Of a stretch of DNA of 64,000 nt, positions 11,617 through 23,349 are shown one piece after another. The stretch is from Chromobotia macracanthus (Eukaryota > Chordata > Actinopteri > Cypriniformes > Botiidae). The position numbers were made by a program, and so were the translations under genes. The stretch's first letter is position 1; each line of letters starts with the position of its first letter. Where the stretch lies: positions 12,134,001-12,198,000 of the forward strand of contig JAZGTH010000058.1 of the NCBI GenBank assembly GCA_036877525.1. Direction: 5' to 3'. The notes under the pieces were generated by a model that saw only the letters and a list, made by a program, of their open reading frames with translations, was not told the DNA's origin and did not search any database.

Positions 11617-13558
11617 TCACGTGAAACCACAGTTGAGTTTATCAAAGTACTTCAGTTTCCCCGCAGGGTCTGGAATAATCTGTGTAGAGAGAGGGCACAT
11701 CCTGGTGTCACACCATCACACTAAAATCTGTGGTAAGAACTTACCGTATCACTGCCAGGTTTCCATCCAGCTGGGCACACTAACACCAGAGAGACACAAG
11801 AGAGACGCCAGTGAGACGTCAAAGAGAAAACAGATTCATCAGTAACAACAAACAAAAGACTGGTGAATTATGCCTCTGTGTCACATGAAAGATTTCAAAA
11901 GAAAGCAGTTGTCTGACCTTCTCCATGTTTGTCAGTGTACTGGAAGGCGTGCACCAGCCTGAGTGTTTCATCAACAGAGCGACCCACAGGCAGGTCATTC
12001 ATGGTGATCTGTCTCAAACACCCTTATCATCAATGATGAAGAGACCTCTGAAACACAGCAGAAAATGGAAGCATGTGATGTCTGTGAGCCAGACAATAAG
12101 CACCAGGTCAAACATCTGCAAAACTACAGCTCTTTATTAGTGACTATTACAATACCCATCATTAAAACAGGAAAAAAATCAATTTAGGGATTAAAAATAT
12201 TAAAAAATAATTAAGGGCCCATAAATCGGCCCATAGTTCCAGTACCCGAGTGTGTGTCCTTGATCTTCAAGAAAAACACCATAGTCCTTTGATATCTGGT
12301 GGGTAAGGTCAGAAAGAAGAGGGATTTTCATTGGTCCAAGACCTCCTTGTTTCCTGGGTGTGTTGATCCTGATACCATACAACAACACACAGAGCAGTAA
12401 GTCATTTGTAGTGCTCACTCTAGTGTAGTGTACAATAAAACCTGTGATGTACTACCAACTCAAACAATGCAAAATTATAATCAACAAGCGATCTCACCAG
12501 GCCAGGTGGGTAAACTGAGAGTTGACGGAGCAGGCCACCACCTCAGCGTTAATGGCCTGGAACTCATGCAGGCGGTCACTGAAGGCGATAATCTCAGTGG
12601 GACACACAAACGCGCTGACAAAACAGAATCACAATCACAATTTTAACCCTTTCAGTGTACATGAGTTAACATTTGACCTTTGTTTGTCATCTGTAAATAA
12701 TCAGTACACTCTGTGGTCGACTCACAAGTCTAGAGGATAGAAGAAAAACACCAGATATTTTCCTTTGTAATCTGACAGTTTCAGCTTCTTAAACTCGCCA
12801 CTGATGACAGCCGTTCCCTCCCAGTGTGGTGCTGGTTTTGAGACTGAAACAACAGATCATATCACAATATCTTCAGTCCCTTTTCAATATGAAGCTCTCC
12901 GTTCGTGCATATGGATTGATGTTTTTAAAATGTTCATATCTCTATTAAAGATTCAGCACAATGACCCCAGTTTAATTTGCCGTGACGTGTCCTTAAAAAC
13001 TGAATTAAAACAACACACAAATGGCAAACACACTACCAGTGTAAGTCTGAAACAAGCCAGATGTTCATTCACACATAATAACAGCTCATACTAATAACTG
13101 TAACGCTGGTGTGATTTCATTAGCTTGCTAACGCATCAGGCCAAAACACTGATCAAAATCTGATGCCACAATTCGTGCAACACAACAGTTAGTTTGTTTA
13201 GTCTACACACAGGCGTGATTTGTACATCGTCATAATCTGTTATATGACAGCTGTTAGATATTTGTGCAAAGCAATGCATCGTTACGCACAATTACCATAT
13301 TTACGTGAAGTCCAAAACGATCACTTTAAGACATGCACTTTTTCACGCATAAATGAGTAAAACGACACACGTCTGGCCTTGCTCAGGTGCAGTGAATGAT
13401 CAGACACAGGCACACGGACAGCCTCTCCGGGATAAACGTGTCCACCGGCGTCACTGTAACACTCGGGCTGCTGCTTTCCGTTCACATCATCACAGATAAC
13501 CGACTCGAGCAGCAGCGGCAGCGGCAGCAGCAGCGCACAGAGCCCGTCTGAGGGACCT
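11617..13558 (-). pseudogene. prdx4: peroxiredoxin 4, frameshifted and without visible start codon
   Basis: Exons on the minus strand: about 13558-13371, 12843-12726, 12614-12498, 12368-12246, 12047-11918, 11779-11745, 11679-11617; AATAAA at 11577-11572. The gene encodes the ER-resident typical 2-Cys peroxiredoxin. Visible are a leucine-rich leader (LCALLLPLPLLLESV), GGHVYPGEAVRVPVSDHSL, the peroxidatic cysteine in FVCPTEIIAF, GGLGPMKIPLLSDLTHQISK, and the resolving cysteine in GEVCPAGWKPGSDT. Two defects stand out. Exon 5 is 130 bp, but the flanking phases require 131; the missing base turns the expected GVLRQI into GV-stop. And no ATG is in frame before the leader: a TGA lies at 13560-13558. 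Otherwise splice sites and reading frame are intact, so the gene was lost recently or the sequence has indel errors. The C-terminus reads KLNCGFT, three or four residues longer than usual. Position matches PRDX4 in human Xp22.11. Confidence 0.8.
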
Positions 13559-13559
13559 C

Positions 13560-14060
13560 ACACGGCCCTGACGTGCAGCACTGAGTCTGGGGCATCCCGT
13601 CAGTGTCACACAATCAGCACTCACTGTGACAGATCTGACATGTATCGCTCGTTCATCTGTTACGCACTCATGTTCAGTCCTTTAATCGACGTGTAAATCT
13701 ACTAGTCGTGATATTGGCGTAATTGAGGCTTAATTATTATTATTGTAATTGGCGTAAATTATATTATAATTATTATAACGCATCGAACTTCCTGTAGGTA
13801 TTATTTTTAGAAGTTATTTGTGCATCATAACATTTTATCAGTGAGTTGAATAAGTAAAAATTTTACAGATTTACATATTATGTTTTGATCGCACATTTTA
13901 ACAGCCTAGTAAATGTTTGTGTAAAATAAATGTTAGTGCTCCTCCGGACACACGGTGGCGCTCTAGCGCTCCTCTTCAGGTCTGTCACTTCCGCTCTGTT
14001 GTTCGGGTTAGTCGCGCACTGGCGGGAGATCGCCGGAATATTAACCTCGTAACCAGTTAG
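13560..14060. promoter_or_regulatory. bidirectional prdx4/srrt promoter region and srrt 5' UTR exon
   Basis: About 13,560-13,640 is CpG-rich next to prdx4. A second CpG-rich patch at about 13,945-14,045 contains CACACGGTGGCGCTCTAG and is the likely transcription start of srrt, because the coding exon of srrt starts with an untranslated leader behind an acceptor at 14580. The two genes are divergent. Confidence 0.45.
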
Positions 14061-14610
14061 TGTTCTGCACTCAACTTTATGATATTTATTGTTATGATAT
14101 CTTACTGCACTTTTAAAGTTATACGCAGAATGTCTGATTGTTCTCTACTCTTACTGCTGTGGTCTTATTTAGGAATAGTTGAATTAGGTCTGTATGTAGA
14201 CATTTAGTGATTCACCCTGCATTCATTCATTCATTCACTCACTCGTGTTATCATTCAGTCGTCACAGAGTTTTGAGGATCGCGGATTCTTTACAGATCTG
14301 GTAAAACGTCAGTAATAACACTGGCTGGTGTTGGTGTACAATACTGGGGGTGGTGTACAATAAAAGCATTATCATGGTGTTGAAATCATGTCTGAGACCT
14401 CGCTGGCTGAGTACTTCAGCATGTTAGGGTTACTTGACTGTGTTAATAGGCCCTCACAGCTGAATGTCATTTTCATGAAGAACGCAGGCTTTGTAATATT
14501 ACAAAACGTGCATTACTGCAAACGCTGCATATATTACATAAGTATCACAGACATTTATCTATGTATTTTGTGCGCTACAGCAAACTTGTTTCGAGTCCTC
14601 ATAGACCACC

Positions 14611-17600
14611 ATGGCTGATAGTGACGATGAGTACGACCGCCGGCGCAGAGACAAGTTCCGCCGGGAGAGGAGCGACTATGACCGCTCACGGGAGAGAGAG
14701 GACCGGAGGAGAGACGACTGGAATGATCGGTGAGGAGGAAATCTGCACGACACGACACACCACATGGTTGAGTTATGCACGGCGAGCCTTATGTTTTGAT
14801 TTCACGGGCCTTTATTGGCGTTAGTCACGATGATTCCTGGAGGTTTGCGTGGTTTTTACGTTGGTTTTGTGGTTGTCGTTAACTGGCGGCCCTCGGGAAG
14901 AGAATGGGACCGGGGTCGCGAGCGCCGCAGCCGCGGGGAGTACCGGGACTACGAGAGAGGCAGACGGGAGCGATTTTCCCCTCCGCGTCACGACATGAGC
15001 CCTCAGCAGAAGCGCATGAGGAGAGACTGGTTAGTGCGTATGAGAAAAGAAACAGACTGTATCCCAAAACAGTGAAAGGCTTTTCATCAACCCGTTTTCT
15101 CAGGGATGATCATGGAGGAGACCCTTACCGCGGTGGTTATGATCTGGGTTATGGAGGTGGACCCAGCTATGCCCCCCCTCAGCCGTGGGGTCATCCTGAC
15201 ATGCATCTAATGCAGCCCCATCATGCAATCCCCATACAGGCCAGGTGAGGGGTGGAAAGGGCAGGAGTGCAGCTCTTCTGCCATCAGAGTCTACACAGAT
15301 TATAGATTTATAACATTTCAGTTGGTGAAGTGCCTTCTGATTTGACTGTTGTTTCATTAGATGAAATTCAGTTGTCATTAGGTGACTTGTCATTACAGGT
15401 GTGTTAAGATTTAGTTTTAATATTCAAATGTCTGACTTGAACCTAATTTGAATCCTGTTAACATTGTTTTAGCTACTAACAATATCTTTGATTCTTTTCA
15501 GTGAATCTGTTAAAATTGTCAATTTTAATAAATTGATTCTGAGCTTAGTGGTTCAGTGATTTGTGTCACTTAATGTTCACAAGTCTATACATGGCAATAA
15601 TAGCTGTTTGGCTGAAGTTGTAGTTTTTTGCCCTTTTAAACCATATCAGAGCAAATCGCATGCATGCACACACGTGTGTGTGTGTAATTAAATGTATTTT
15701 ATTTAATAGTTTAAATTATTTTGTAATTAAAAACCTTGTCAAAAGGCTTAGGCTAAAAAATAAACGTTCTCAATATTGCTGTTTGAGAACATCTTTCTAT
15801 CCTGTTTTCCTCCAGGCTGGGAAACATCCACGATATGGATCTTGGCCCTCCTCCTCCTGTAATGAAGACCTTTAAAGAGTTCTTGCTGTCTCTGGATGAC
15901 TCTGTGGATGAGATGGAGTCAGTCAAACGCTACAATGAGTACAAGATCGATTTTAGACGTCAGCAGATGCAGGATTTCTTCTTGGCCCATAAAGATGAAG
16001 AGTGGTACGATACCAGCTGATGTCTCCAGAGTTTTGTGTTAGTAATGTTTGTGCATGAATTGTCACAGTAGCGCACCGCGCAATCCTGCATCTCAAGTAT
16101 TTTTCTGATAGTTCTGATTTTTATGAGACTCATTTTACATTTATGCATTTGGCAGACACTTTTATCCAAAGCGACTTACAGTGCATTGAAGTTATATATT
16201 TTCTTAGTACATGTACTCCCTGGGAATCGAACCCACAACCTCTTGCGCTGCTAACGCAATGCTCTACCACTGAGCTACAGGAGAAATTTACCAGTAGATT
16301 AAATGTGGATGGGCAAAATGTAAAATGACTATGAGAACATACTGCTCTCATCAACATGACAACAGAGGACGTTTCTGATCAGGGATGCACTGTTTTATTG
16401 CACTGGAATTATTTTTCAAAATTATTCCAATAATCAAATAGCTTCAAGACCCTGTTTGTGCCAGTGAGCTTGATTTATGTTGGGCTATTTTAATTGAACT
16501 TCCTTTAACAGCTATAACTAATAGATTGATACTGTCAGATGTTTTTGGGCTTTGAAGAAAAATGTTTGTTCTACACAGCCATTTCAGTTGCTCCTGATGG
16601 CATACTCTCTACCTAATGTCTTTATCATTACTTTATTTCTACAGCATGTTCTTGCTGCTGTTTCTAATATTCATTCCATTTCAGGTTTTTGCATATTGTT
16701 TCTCTTTTTTTTGGTTTACAAATTAACATCCCTCCCTCCATCACTACAAGGTGTTGAAGATGAGAAAAGCTCTTGGACCAGCACAGGATTGGCTGTGAGT
16801 CAGTCAGGGTTCGCACTGCGCACAATGCAGCTGCTTTTAGAATTCAAGTATCAGGGCTCTTAGTTAGACAGCTGAGCACTCAGAATCCAAACCTGCCTCC
16901 GCGCTCACGGACAGACGTTTTTTCTTTTCTGTAGTGTGTGATGGCTTTCTTCCCCTTTTTCATTTTTTGATATTTGGATCAGAATCTCCAAATAACACAG
17001 AAATGGTGTGTGTACACCTTTGAGAAGACCACTGTCACTGTAAATGTGTGTAATGCGTGGAATTCATCAGGTAAATGTAGTGCACACAATGAAAAATGTT
17101 AAAACTGTTTAACTTTGGTGTCTTGATCAAGGTTATTTTCAATATTTGTGTCCCCTCTTTCTGCTTTGGTAGCGAGTGGAGAAATTTTAAATTTATTGCG
17201 CACATTTAAACACACAGGTTTTATCAGCAGCATCAGTAGCAACATTTACCAGTTTAGCATTGTTCCTAAACCTGGTGAGCTGACTTTCTGTCTGTGCACA
17301 TACGTGTGCTTATGATGCCTTAAAAAATAAAAACTGCCTATGTAGGCAGCTCACTAGGTTTTGGAACACATCCCCAGTGTTAAATGACAGGAAGCTGTGC
17401 GGGATAATAAGGTTGTTGGGTTTTATTTGATTTGTTTTACTAAGAACATTAGATTACCATTAGGCAGTAATTGGTAATATACAGGTGACAGATGGTTTGT
17501 AAGACCAAATGCATGATTTGAAAATGGTTGCTAACATGGTTTTCTTCCCCAACCACATTGTTCCCCCCTCTCTTTCTCTACACTCTGGCTTTCTCTCTCT

Positions 17601-20600
17601 CAGGTTCCGTTCTAAGTACCACCCAGATGAGGCTGGCAGACTTAAAACAGAAGCCAACAGTGCTCTACAGAACAGACTGAATGTCTACATGTATCTCATG
17701 GACAAAAACTGGTTTGAAAACGTCTCTCTGGATATAGAGCGCGCTCCACAAATCACCAAAATTTTAGATGCAGGTATAGAGAAGTGTATTTGCATGTCAC
17801 TTTCAATCTACTCATCTACTTTTAATCAACATATTCATGGAAAAATCCTACATAAATTAGTTTAACTTGCTAATCACCTAGTTGGTTATTGGACAACTAA
17901 TTGAACTTCCTGACCCAGAGGTGTCCAAACTCGCCAGTGTCCTGCAGAGTTTAGCTCCAACTTGCCCCAACACACCTGCCTGGAAGTTTCTAATCTGCCC
18001 AGTAAGAGCTTGATTAGCTGCTTCAGGTGGTTGTTTAGGGTTGGAGTTAACCCTCCAGGAGAAGAATTGGACACCTTTGTCCTTACCCATTTTTACTGTC
18101 TATCCCAACACCTCACTTGGGATTATATATAAAAGCTGGCAGCCAGTTAACTATGTGCACCCAAAACAGCTCTTACTGCTGTGCACATTCCCACCTTCAG
18201 ACTTGAAGCCACTAATTACAGCTACTTTCTAAATAAATGGCAAGCAGAATGGGATCAGTGCCCAAATAATAAACGTTTTGAAATCTATCCTATAGTAGGA
18301 AGAAAATCTATTTATTCTTTTAACTCAAGACCTGAAGTAATTTATGCAAGATGTCGTATTGGCCACTGTAGACTCACTCATAGACATGGAGAAGCTGGTC
18401 CAAAATGCCAGTATTGTAATACAATCTTAAATGTAAAAACGCATATTTTTGGAATGCCCCATTTTTAATGTTATGAGACAATGCTTTTTATCTGGAGGAA
18501 CTTTGAAAGACTTCTTTTTAAATGTGGATCCATTAAAAATGAATAAAAAAATAGTTTTTATCAAAAGTAAATAAAAAGACAAAATCCAATAAAGATTTTA
18601 TCTATTTTATTTGATATATTATTGTTATTGATGTCTTTTTATTGTTATTTATCTATGCATTACAGACATGTATTATTTAGAAATAGTTTTTAAAATTTTA
18701 TGTCTTTGCCATGACATAGCCATTGAAGCTAATGGCAATAAACCCTAAATAAACAAACACACTATGTGCACCCATACCATACATATTATAAGGCGCACCA
18801 AAGCATGTTTTAATTTGTCCCTGCTAGCTGTCATAAAGATGGAGGGAGGAGGAGAAAATGACCTGCACATCCTAGATCAGCCGAGCGAGGAAGAGGAGAG
18901 AGAGAGACTGTCATCTGGCAGGCCTGGTTCTGAACTTCCCAGACGAGATGAGCCCCGGCCCATGGATTTTGAGTGCAAGCCCTCCACTGAGAAAGACAAG
19001 ATGGTGAGTGTGTTATATCATGTGGAAAATAGTGGTGATATGAGATTTTGGCATGTACCTGTGGTGTTTGTTGCCCTGAACTTTGGTTCTTGGTGTGTGT
19101 GCGTTTTGTGTTTGTGTGTAGGGAGAGGATGGTGAGGGGATGAAAAAGGATGCAGGTGCTTCTGCAGCAGGAAGTGAAGGAGAAGAGAAAGCTGAGAAGG
19201 AACCACCTGCTGAACCAGAACCTAAGAAGGTAGTGGCTATTAGGGCTGGACTGCATCCCAGGTCAATACATGTGAAGTTAATGCTGCAATCCGTGAATTT
19301 ATTAAAAAAAATCAGCCAATTACTGAACAAGTACATAACATATCAGTGTTCAAAACTCTCCCCTTATATTACCCTGATTTGCAATGATGCATTTTATCAT
19401 AATGATTTAAAATTTGAGCTGTCATGTCAGATTTCCTGGAATAGGTCAGTTTGATGTGTGGTTGGCTACTAAATCACATATGTGCACATAATGGGGGAAC
19501 ATTTGTAGTTTGTTCTTAAAGCAGTTGTTTAAAACTCATCCACATTAAAAAAAAAAAAAACCTCCAAGTAACTTGAAATTTTATATTTCTAACATATTTC
19601 TATAGTTCACATGGCATCTTTAAATGTATTTGCATCTGCTTGGCTGCAATTTGTTTAAACTGGATTTTAGAAATCTATTTTCACTCGCTTCATTCTCACT
19701 CTTTTTCTCTTTCTCTCTCTAGCTAAGTAAAAAGAGGAAGAGGAAGCACAGTGGAGACAGTGAAGATGAAGCCAGTGCATCCGAGAGCGAATCTGGTTCT
19801 GATTCAGACTCAAACTCACACAACTCAGAGAAACCCACTGAGAGAAAGAGAAAGCCTGATGAGGGAGAGGAGAAGAAGGATAAGGAAGAGGGTGAAGGTG
19901 AGTTGCTTGCATTCACACAGAATGTATTCCTGAACAGTTAGGAATGAGTTCATGTGTGATGAGATACTCGTATCACTCGGCAGCTGATGTGAACAAACGG
20001 ACAGATGTGAACAAACGGACAGATGTGAACAAACGGACAGATGTGAAGAACGAGCGAGAAAAGGACAAGTTGTTGAAGGAGGATCAGCCACCGAGACCTT
20101 GTCCCCTGCACAGGACCTGCTCGCTCTTCATGAGAAGCATCGCTCCAGCTATATGTAAAGCAGAGATTGTGGCTGTGAGTCATTACTGCAGACTTCTGCT
20201 CTGTGTCCTAACAGCTCTGAATGATGATGAGTAACATCTGCTACTTCACTGCAGCTGTGTCGCCGCTATCCCGGGTTTATGCGTGCGTGTTTGTCAGAGC
20301 CACAGCCAGAGCGCAGGTGAGTGACACTGAGAACGTCAGAGAACATGAGTTAAAACACTGTAGAATCCATAGAATAGAATAGAATTTGGGTCAAGCCAAA
20401 TGGTTTTATTACACATCAAGATATTGTTTATATTGAGCTTTTGATGACATCCAACATTTTCTTCTCTGTTTATTTGCTCTGTGACGGATAAAAGGGTTTA
20501 TGTGAATATTGGTTTGAATTAAGAACTAGAGTCAAATTCTAATCTGGTTCCCAGTTTTTTCTCTCCCCTGACTGACAAGAAGGGCCAAATAAATTGTATT

Positions 20601-23164
20601 ATGAAAATTTTAAAATAAATTTCTCGCTGCTGTGCATCAGGTTTTTCAGGCGTTGCTGGGTGACCTTTGACAGAAGTGTGAACATCAAAGAGATCTGCTG
20701 GAACCTGCAGAACATCCGGGTGAGTTTTAGAAGCATCGGTCTGAAGCAGACACGTTAACCCTCTTCTTCCTCTTAATCTTTAGTCTCTCTGCAGCTGAGG
20801 GACTGTGAGTTGGCTCCTGGAGTGAATCGAGACCTGGCTCGCCGCGTGCGGAACATTAATGGAATTACTCAGCACAAGCAGGTGCTCCGCAATGACATCA
20901 AACTGGCTGCCAAACTGATCCATGCACTGGACGAGAGAGAGAAACTCTGGAGTCACAAATCACAGGGACAGACACCCACCATGGAGGTCTCCTCACGTAC
21001 ACATTCTACACTAACTCGATCTTAAACAGTTTTGACGGTGAGTTTATAAACTTAATTTCTGTTTTTCTTTCCCTCTTGCAGCTTCCTGCACAAAACCCCA
21101 TTCTGAAGAACATCACTGATTACCTCATAGAGGAAGTGAGCGCTGAGGAGGAGGAGCTTCTGGGAGGTTTGGGGGGAGCTGATTCTGAGGAGGGAGCTAA
21201 AGAGGGAAACCCCACTGAGATTACCGTGGAAAGAGATGAGAAACTTGTCAAGGTGGGGTTGGGGGGGAATGAGAATAAAACAATAGGTGTTATGTCATAT
21301 GTTATCATATATTTAGAAAAAAGAAAACCTAGTTAAAGCGTCAATCATGTATACTGTCAGGAAATATTACTACGTAATTTAATATTTCACCCCAGTGTTA
21401 AAGAAATGATATTCTGCATGAACTTTCAGGTGCTGGATCGCCTGCTCTTCTATCTGCGTATCGTTCACTCTATTGATTACTACAACACCTGTGAATATCC
21501 AAGTGAAGACGAGATGCCCAACCGCTGTGGCATCATCCATGTGCGCGGACCCATCCCCCCCAACCGCATCTCTCACAGAGAGGGTGAGTCACGCTACACT
21601 AATACTTACTTTCCTACACTTCAACTGTTCACTGTCAGATATCTGTACTAACACACAAACTACAATGATCCACTACAGAAATTTTCTTTTCGTGTGTCTT
21701 ACAGTGGCAGACTGGCAGAAGACATTTGAAGAGAAACTAGGACCCCTGTTCAGCATGAAGGAAACCTTGTCTGAAGATGAGGCAGTAAAAATGGGCCGCA
21801 AAGACCCAGAACAGGAAGTGGAGAAGTTTGTGCTGGCCAACACACAGGAGCTGGGCAAAGACAAGTGGCTCTGTCCACTCAGTGGAAAAAAATTTAAGGT
21901 ATTTGATGTCGTGATTTCACTGCTGTATAACTCAAGTTGGTTGAATATTCTGGCAATATTCTTCAATGAACTGTAAAGAAGCTAAATTGCACAGCTAACA
22001 TTTACAATCACATCTTATTTTAATTTTGAATAATACCCACTGGTAAATGAAATGCTGTAGAGGCAATAATAAATTTGATCGTTCTGATGTGACTTGAAGA
22101 CAGTGATGGTGTAATTTGTAATGATACAATCTTGAAAGTCTGCCTGCCTTTGATACTTAAGTGGATGTTCATTTTTGACAAATTGGTACAATAAATCCTT
22201 CTCAAACGATTCTCTCAAGGGCCCAGAGTTTGTGCGGAAGCACATTCTTAACAAACACGGGGATAAGATTGAGGAAGTGAAGAAAGAGGTCGAGTTTTTC
22301 AACAACTTTCTAATAGACGCAAAAAGACCCTCAAGCCCAGATATTAAAACCCCACCCACTCCAGGACAGGGTATGACACCTGTCAGTCATTTGTCATTCA
22401 ATTAAACCGTAACCGCATTATCAATTATTGAAATGAACTGTCATCGTGTCACATTCTGTCCCACCCTGACTGTAGGAGTCCTCTCACCTGGAGGTCTTCC
22501 GTTTCCACCTCAGGCTCCTCAAGGTTTGATGGGGTTTGGTCAGCCGAGACCTCCAGTTATGGGCTATGGAGGTATGTGTTTGTTAGTGAGGTGGAGGAAC
22601 AACGTGAGGTGGAGGAACAACGTGAATAAGTTGCATCTAAATACTAGTTGTGTGTTCTCAGTATATGTAAATGTAGCACATTTAAAATGCTGTTATCTGT
22701 AGCTGTATTGTTTTGTGTCGTATTTATTTAAATCCTGTTAAGCAAATTGAATTTCTGCACTGACGGGACATGAAGAGCTCTGATGCACCTGCACACGTCA
22801 CAGAACTAACTGTTAGAGACATGGTTGCGTTTTCAAAAGCTACATTGACTTTTTTAAACAACCATTTACCAGGTGGTCCACCTTATCCCCCCAATCAGTA
22901 TGGTGGGGGCGGTAGAGGCAATTATGACAACTTTCGTGGACAAGGGGGTTACCCTGGGAAACCTAGAAACAGTCGGTGAGTCAGTTGTATTTAATGGCTT
23001 TTACAGTGCACTCATTGGTCAAGGATCAGGAGTTTATTAGTTTGAGTAATTTCAGAATACAAAAGCAAGATCTATATTTGTTTTCCAGAATGATGCGTGG
23101 GGATCCTCGCAGTATCATTGAATATCGTGATTTAGACGCCCCAGATGATGTGGACTTCTTTTAA
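14611..23164 (+). CDS. srrt: serrate RNA effector molecule (ARS2), complete
   Basis: Coding exons: 14611-14729, 14901-15029, 15104-15244, 15816-16004, 17604-17773, 18828-19003, 19122-19229, 19723-19897, 19984 (or 20041)-20174, 20255-20316, 20641-20719, 20795-20986, 21082-21252, 21430-21583, 21705-21898, 22220-22370, 22476-22571, 22873-22975, 23089-23164. All phases close; the product is 891 or 872 residues (human SRRT 876). ARS2 is a nuclear scaffold that links the cap-binding complex to microRNA processing, RNA decay and 3'-end formation. The order is an RE/RS-rich N-terminus (DSDDEYDRRRRDKFRRE), the conserved MKTFKEFLLSLDDSVDE block, an acidic/basic low-complexity middle, an RRM-like part (TCSLFMRSIAPAI, FFRRCWVTFDRSVNIKEICW), NPILKNITDYLIEEVSAEEE, a zinc-finger region ([20 protein letters not shown]) and the invariant C-terminus YRDLDAPDDVDFF that contacts the cap-binding complex. 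AATAAA lies at 23341-23346. Confidence 0.95.
16133..16290 (-). mobile_element. tRNA-Ala-derived SINE
   Basis: Same family as 4330-4486, opposite orientation: it begins GCATTTGGCAGACACTTTTA and ends with the tRNA-like head (CTACCACTGAGCTACAGGAG). It lies in srrt intron 5, about 130 bp after the donor. Confidence 0.85.
17919..18076. mobile_element. short foldback element with AGGTGTCCAA terminal repeats
   Basis: The element starts AGGTGTCCAA at 17919 and ends with the complement TTGGACACCT at 18076. Internally GTCCTGCAGAGTTTAGCTCC is partly mirrored by GGTTGGAGTTAACCCTCCAG. This is a frequent teleost interspersed repeat, probably a non-autonomous DNA transposon. It matters because a copy of its internal sequence is fused to the c1qbp relic at about 56,009-56,050. 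Confidence 0.6.
18077..18748 (+). mobile_element. non-LTR retrotransposon 3' fragment (I/Nimb-like ORF2 end)
   Basis: Frame 18181-18468 reads KWQAEWDQCPNNKRFEIYPI and, further on, ARCRIGHCRLTHRHGEAGP followed by CQYCN. This RCRIGH-x-RLTH-x-C-x2-C pattern is typical of the end of ORF2 in I-clade (Nimb-like) LINEs. An upstream segment in another frame (18077-18232) belongs to the same ORF, so it is frameshifted. The 3' end is AT-rich and stops in AATAAACCCTAAATAAACA, just before srrt exon 18828. It is inactive: no reverse transcriptase core is present. Confidence 0.65.
19984..20046 (+). repeat. 18-bp tandem repeat at the srrt exon 9 acceptor
   Basis: The unit GATGTGAACAAACGGACA occurs three times, followed by a diverged fourth (GATGTGAAGAACGAGCGA). 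Each unit contains an AG usable as acceptor (19983, 20004, 20022, 20040) and each is a multiple of 3 in frame, encoding DVNKRT. The outermost acceptor, 19983, has the most pyrimidine-rich run in front of it. Confidence 0.8.
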
Positions 23165-23349
23165 AGCTTCTTTTACTCTCTGTATCTTAATCTTTTTTTT
23201 TACATGAGTATCTCGGCATTTTCTTGAAGTGTTATTTGTGCATTCATTCCAGGAATTGCTTGACACTTTTTCCCATATGTATTGTGTAATTGCGTGTTGT
23301 GTAGTATTGAGTGTCCTGGTGCTATTGACATTTTTCTTCCAATAAAACT

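Noticed and set aside
18041..18468. ORFs in srrt intron 5 as extra srrt exons
   Set aside because: They encode a LINE ORF2 end, and the srrt phases close without them.
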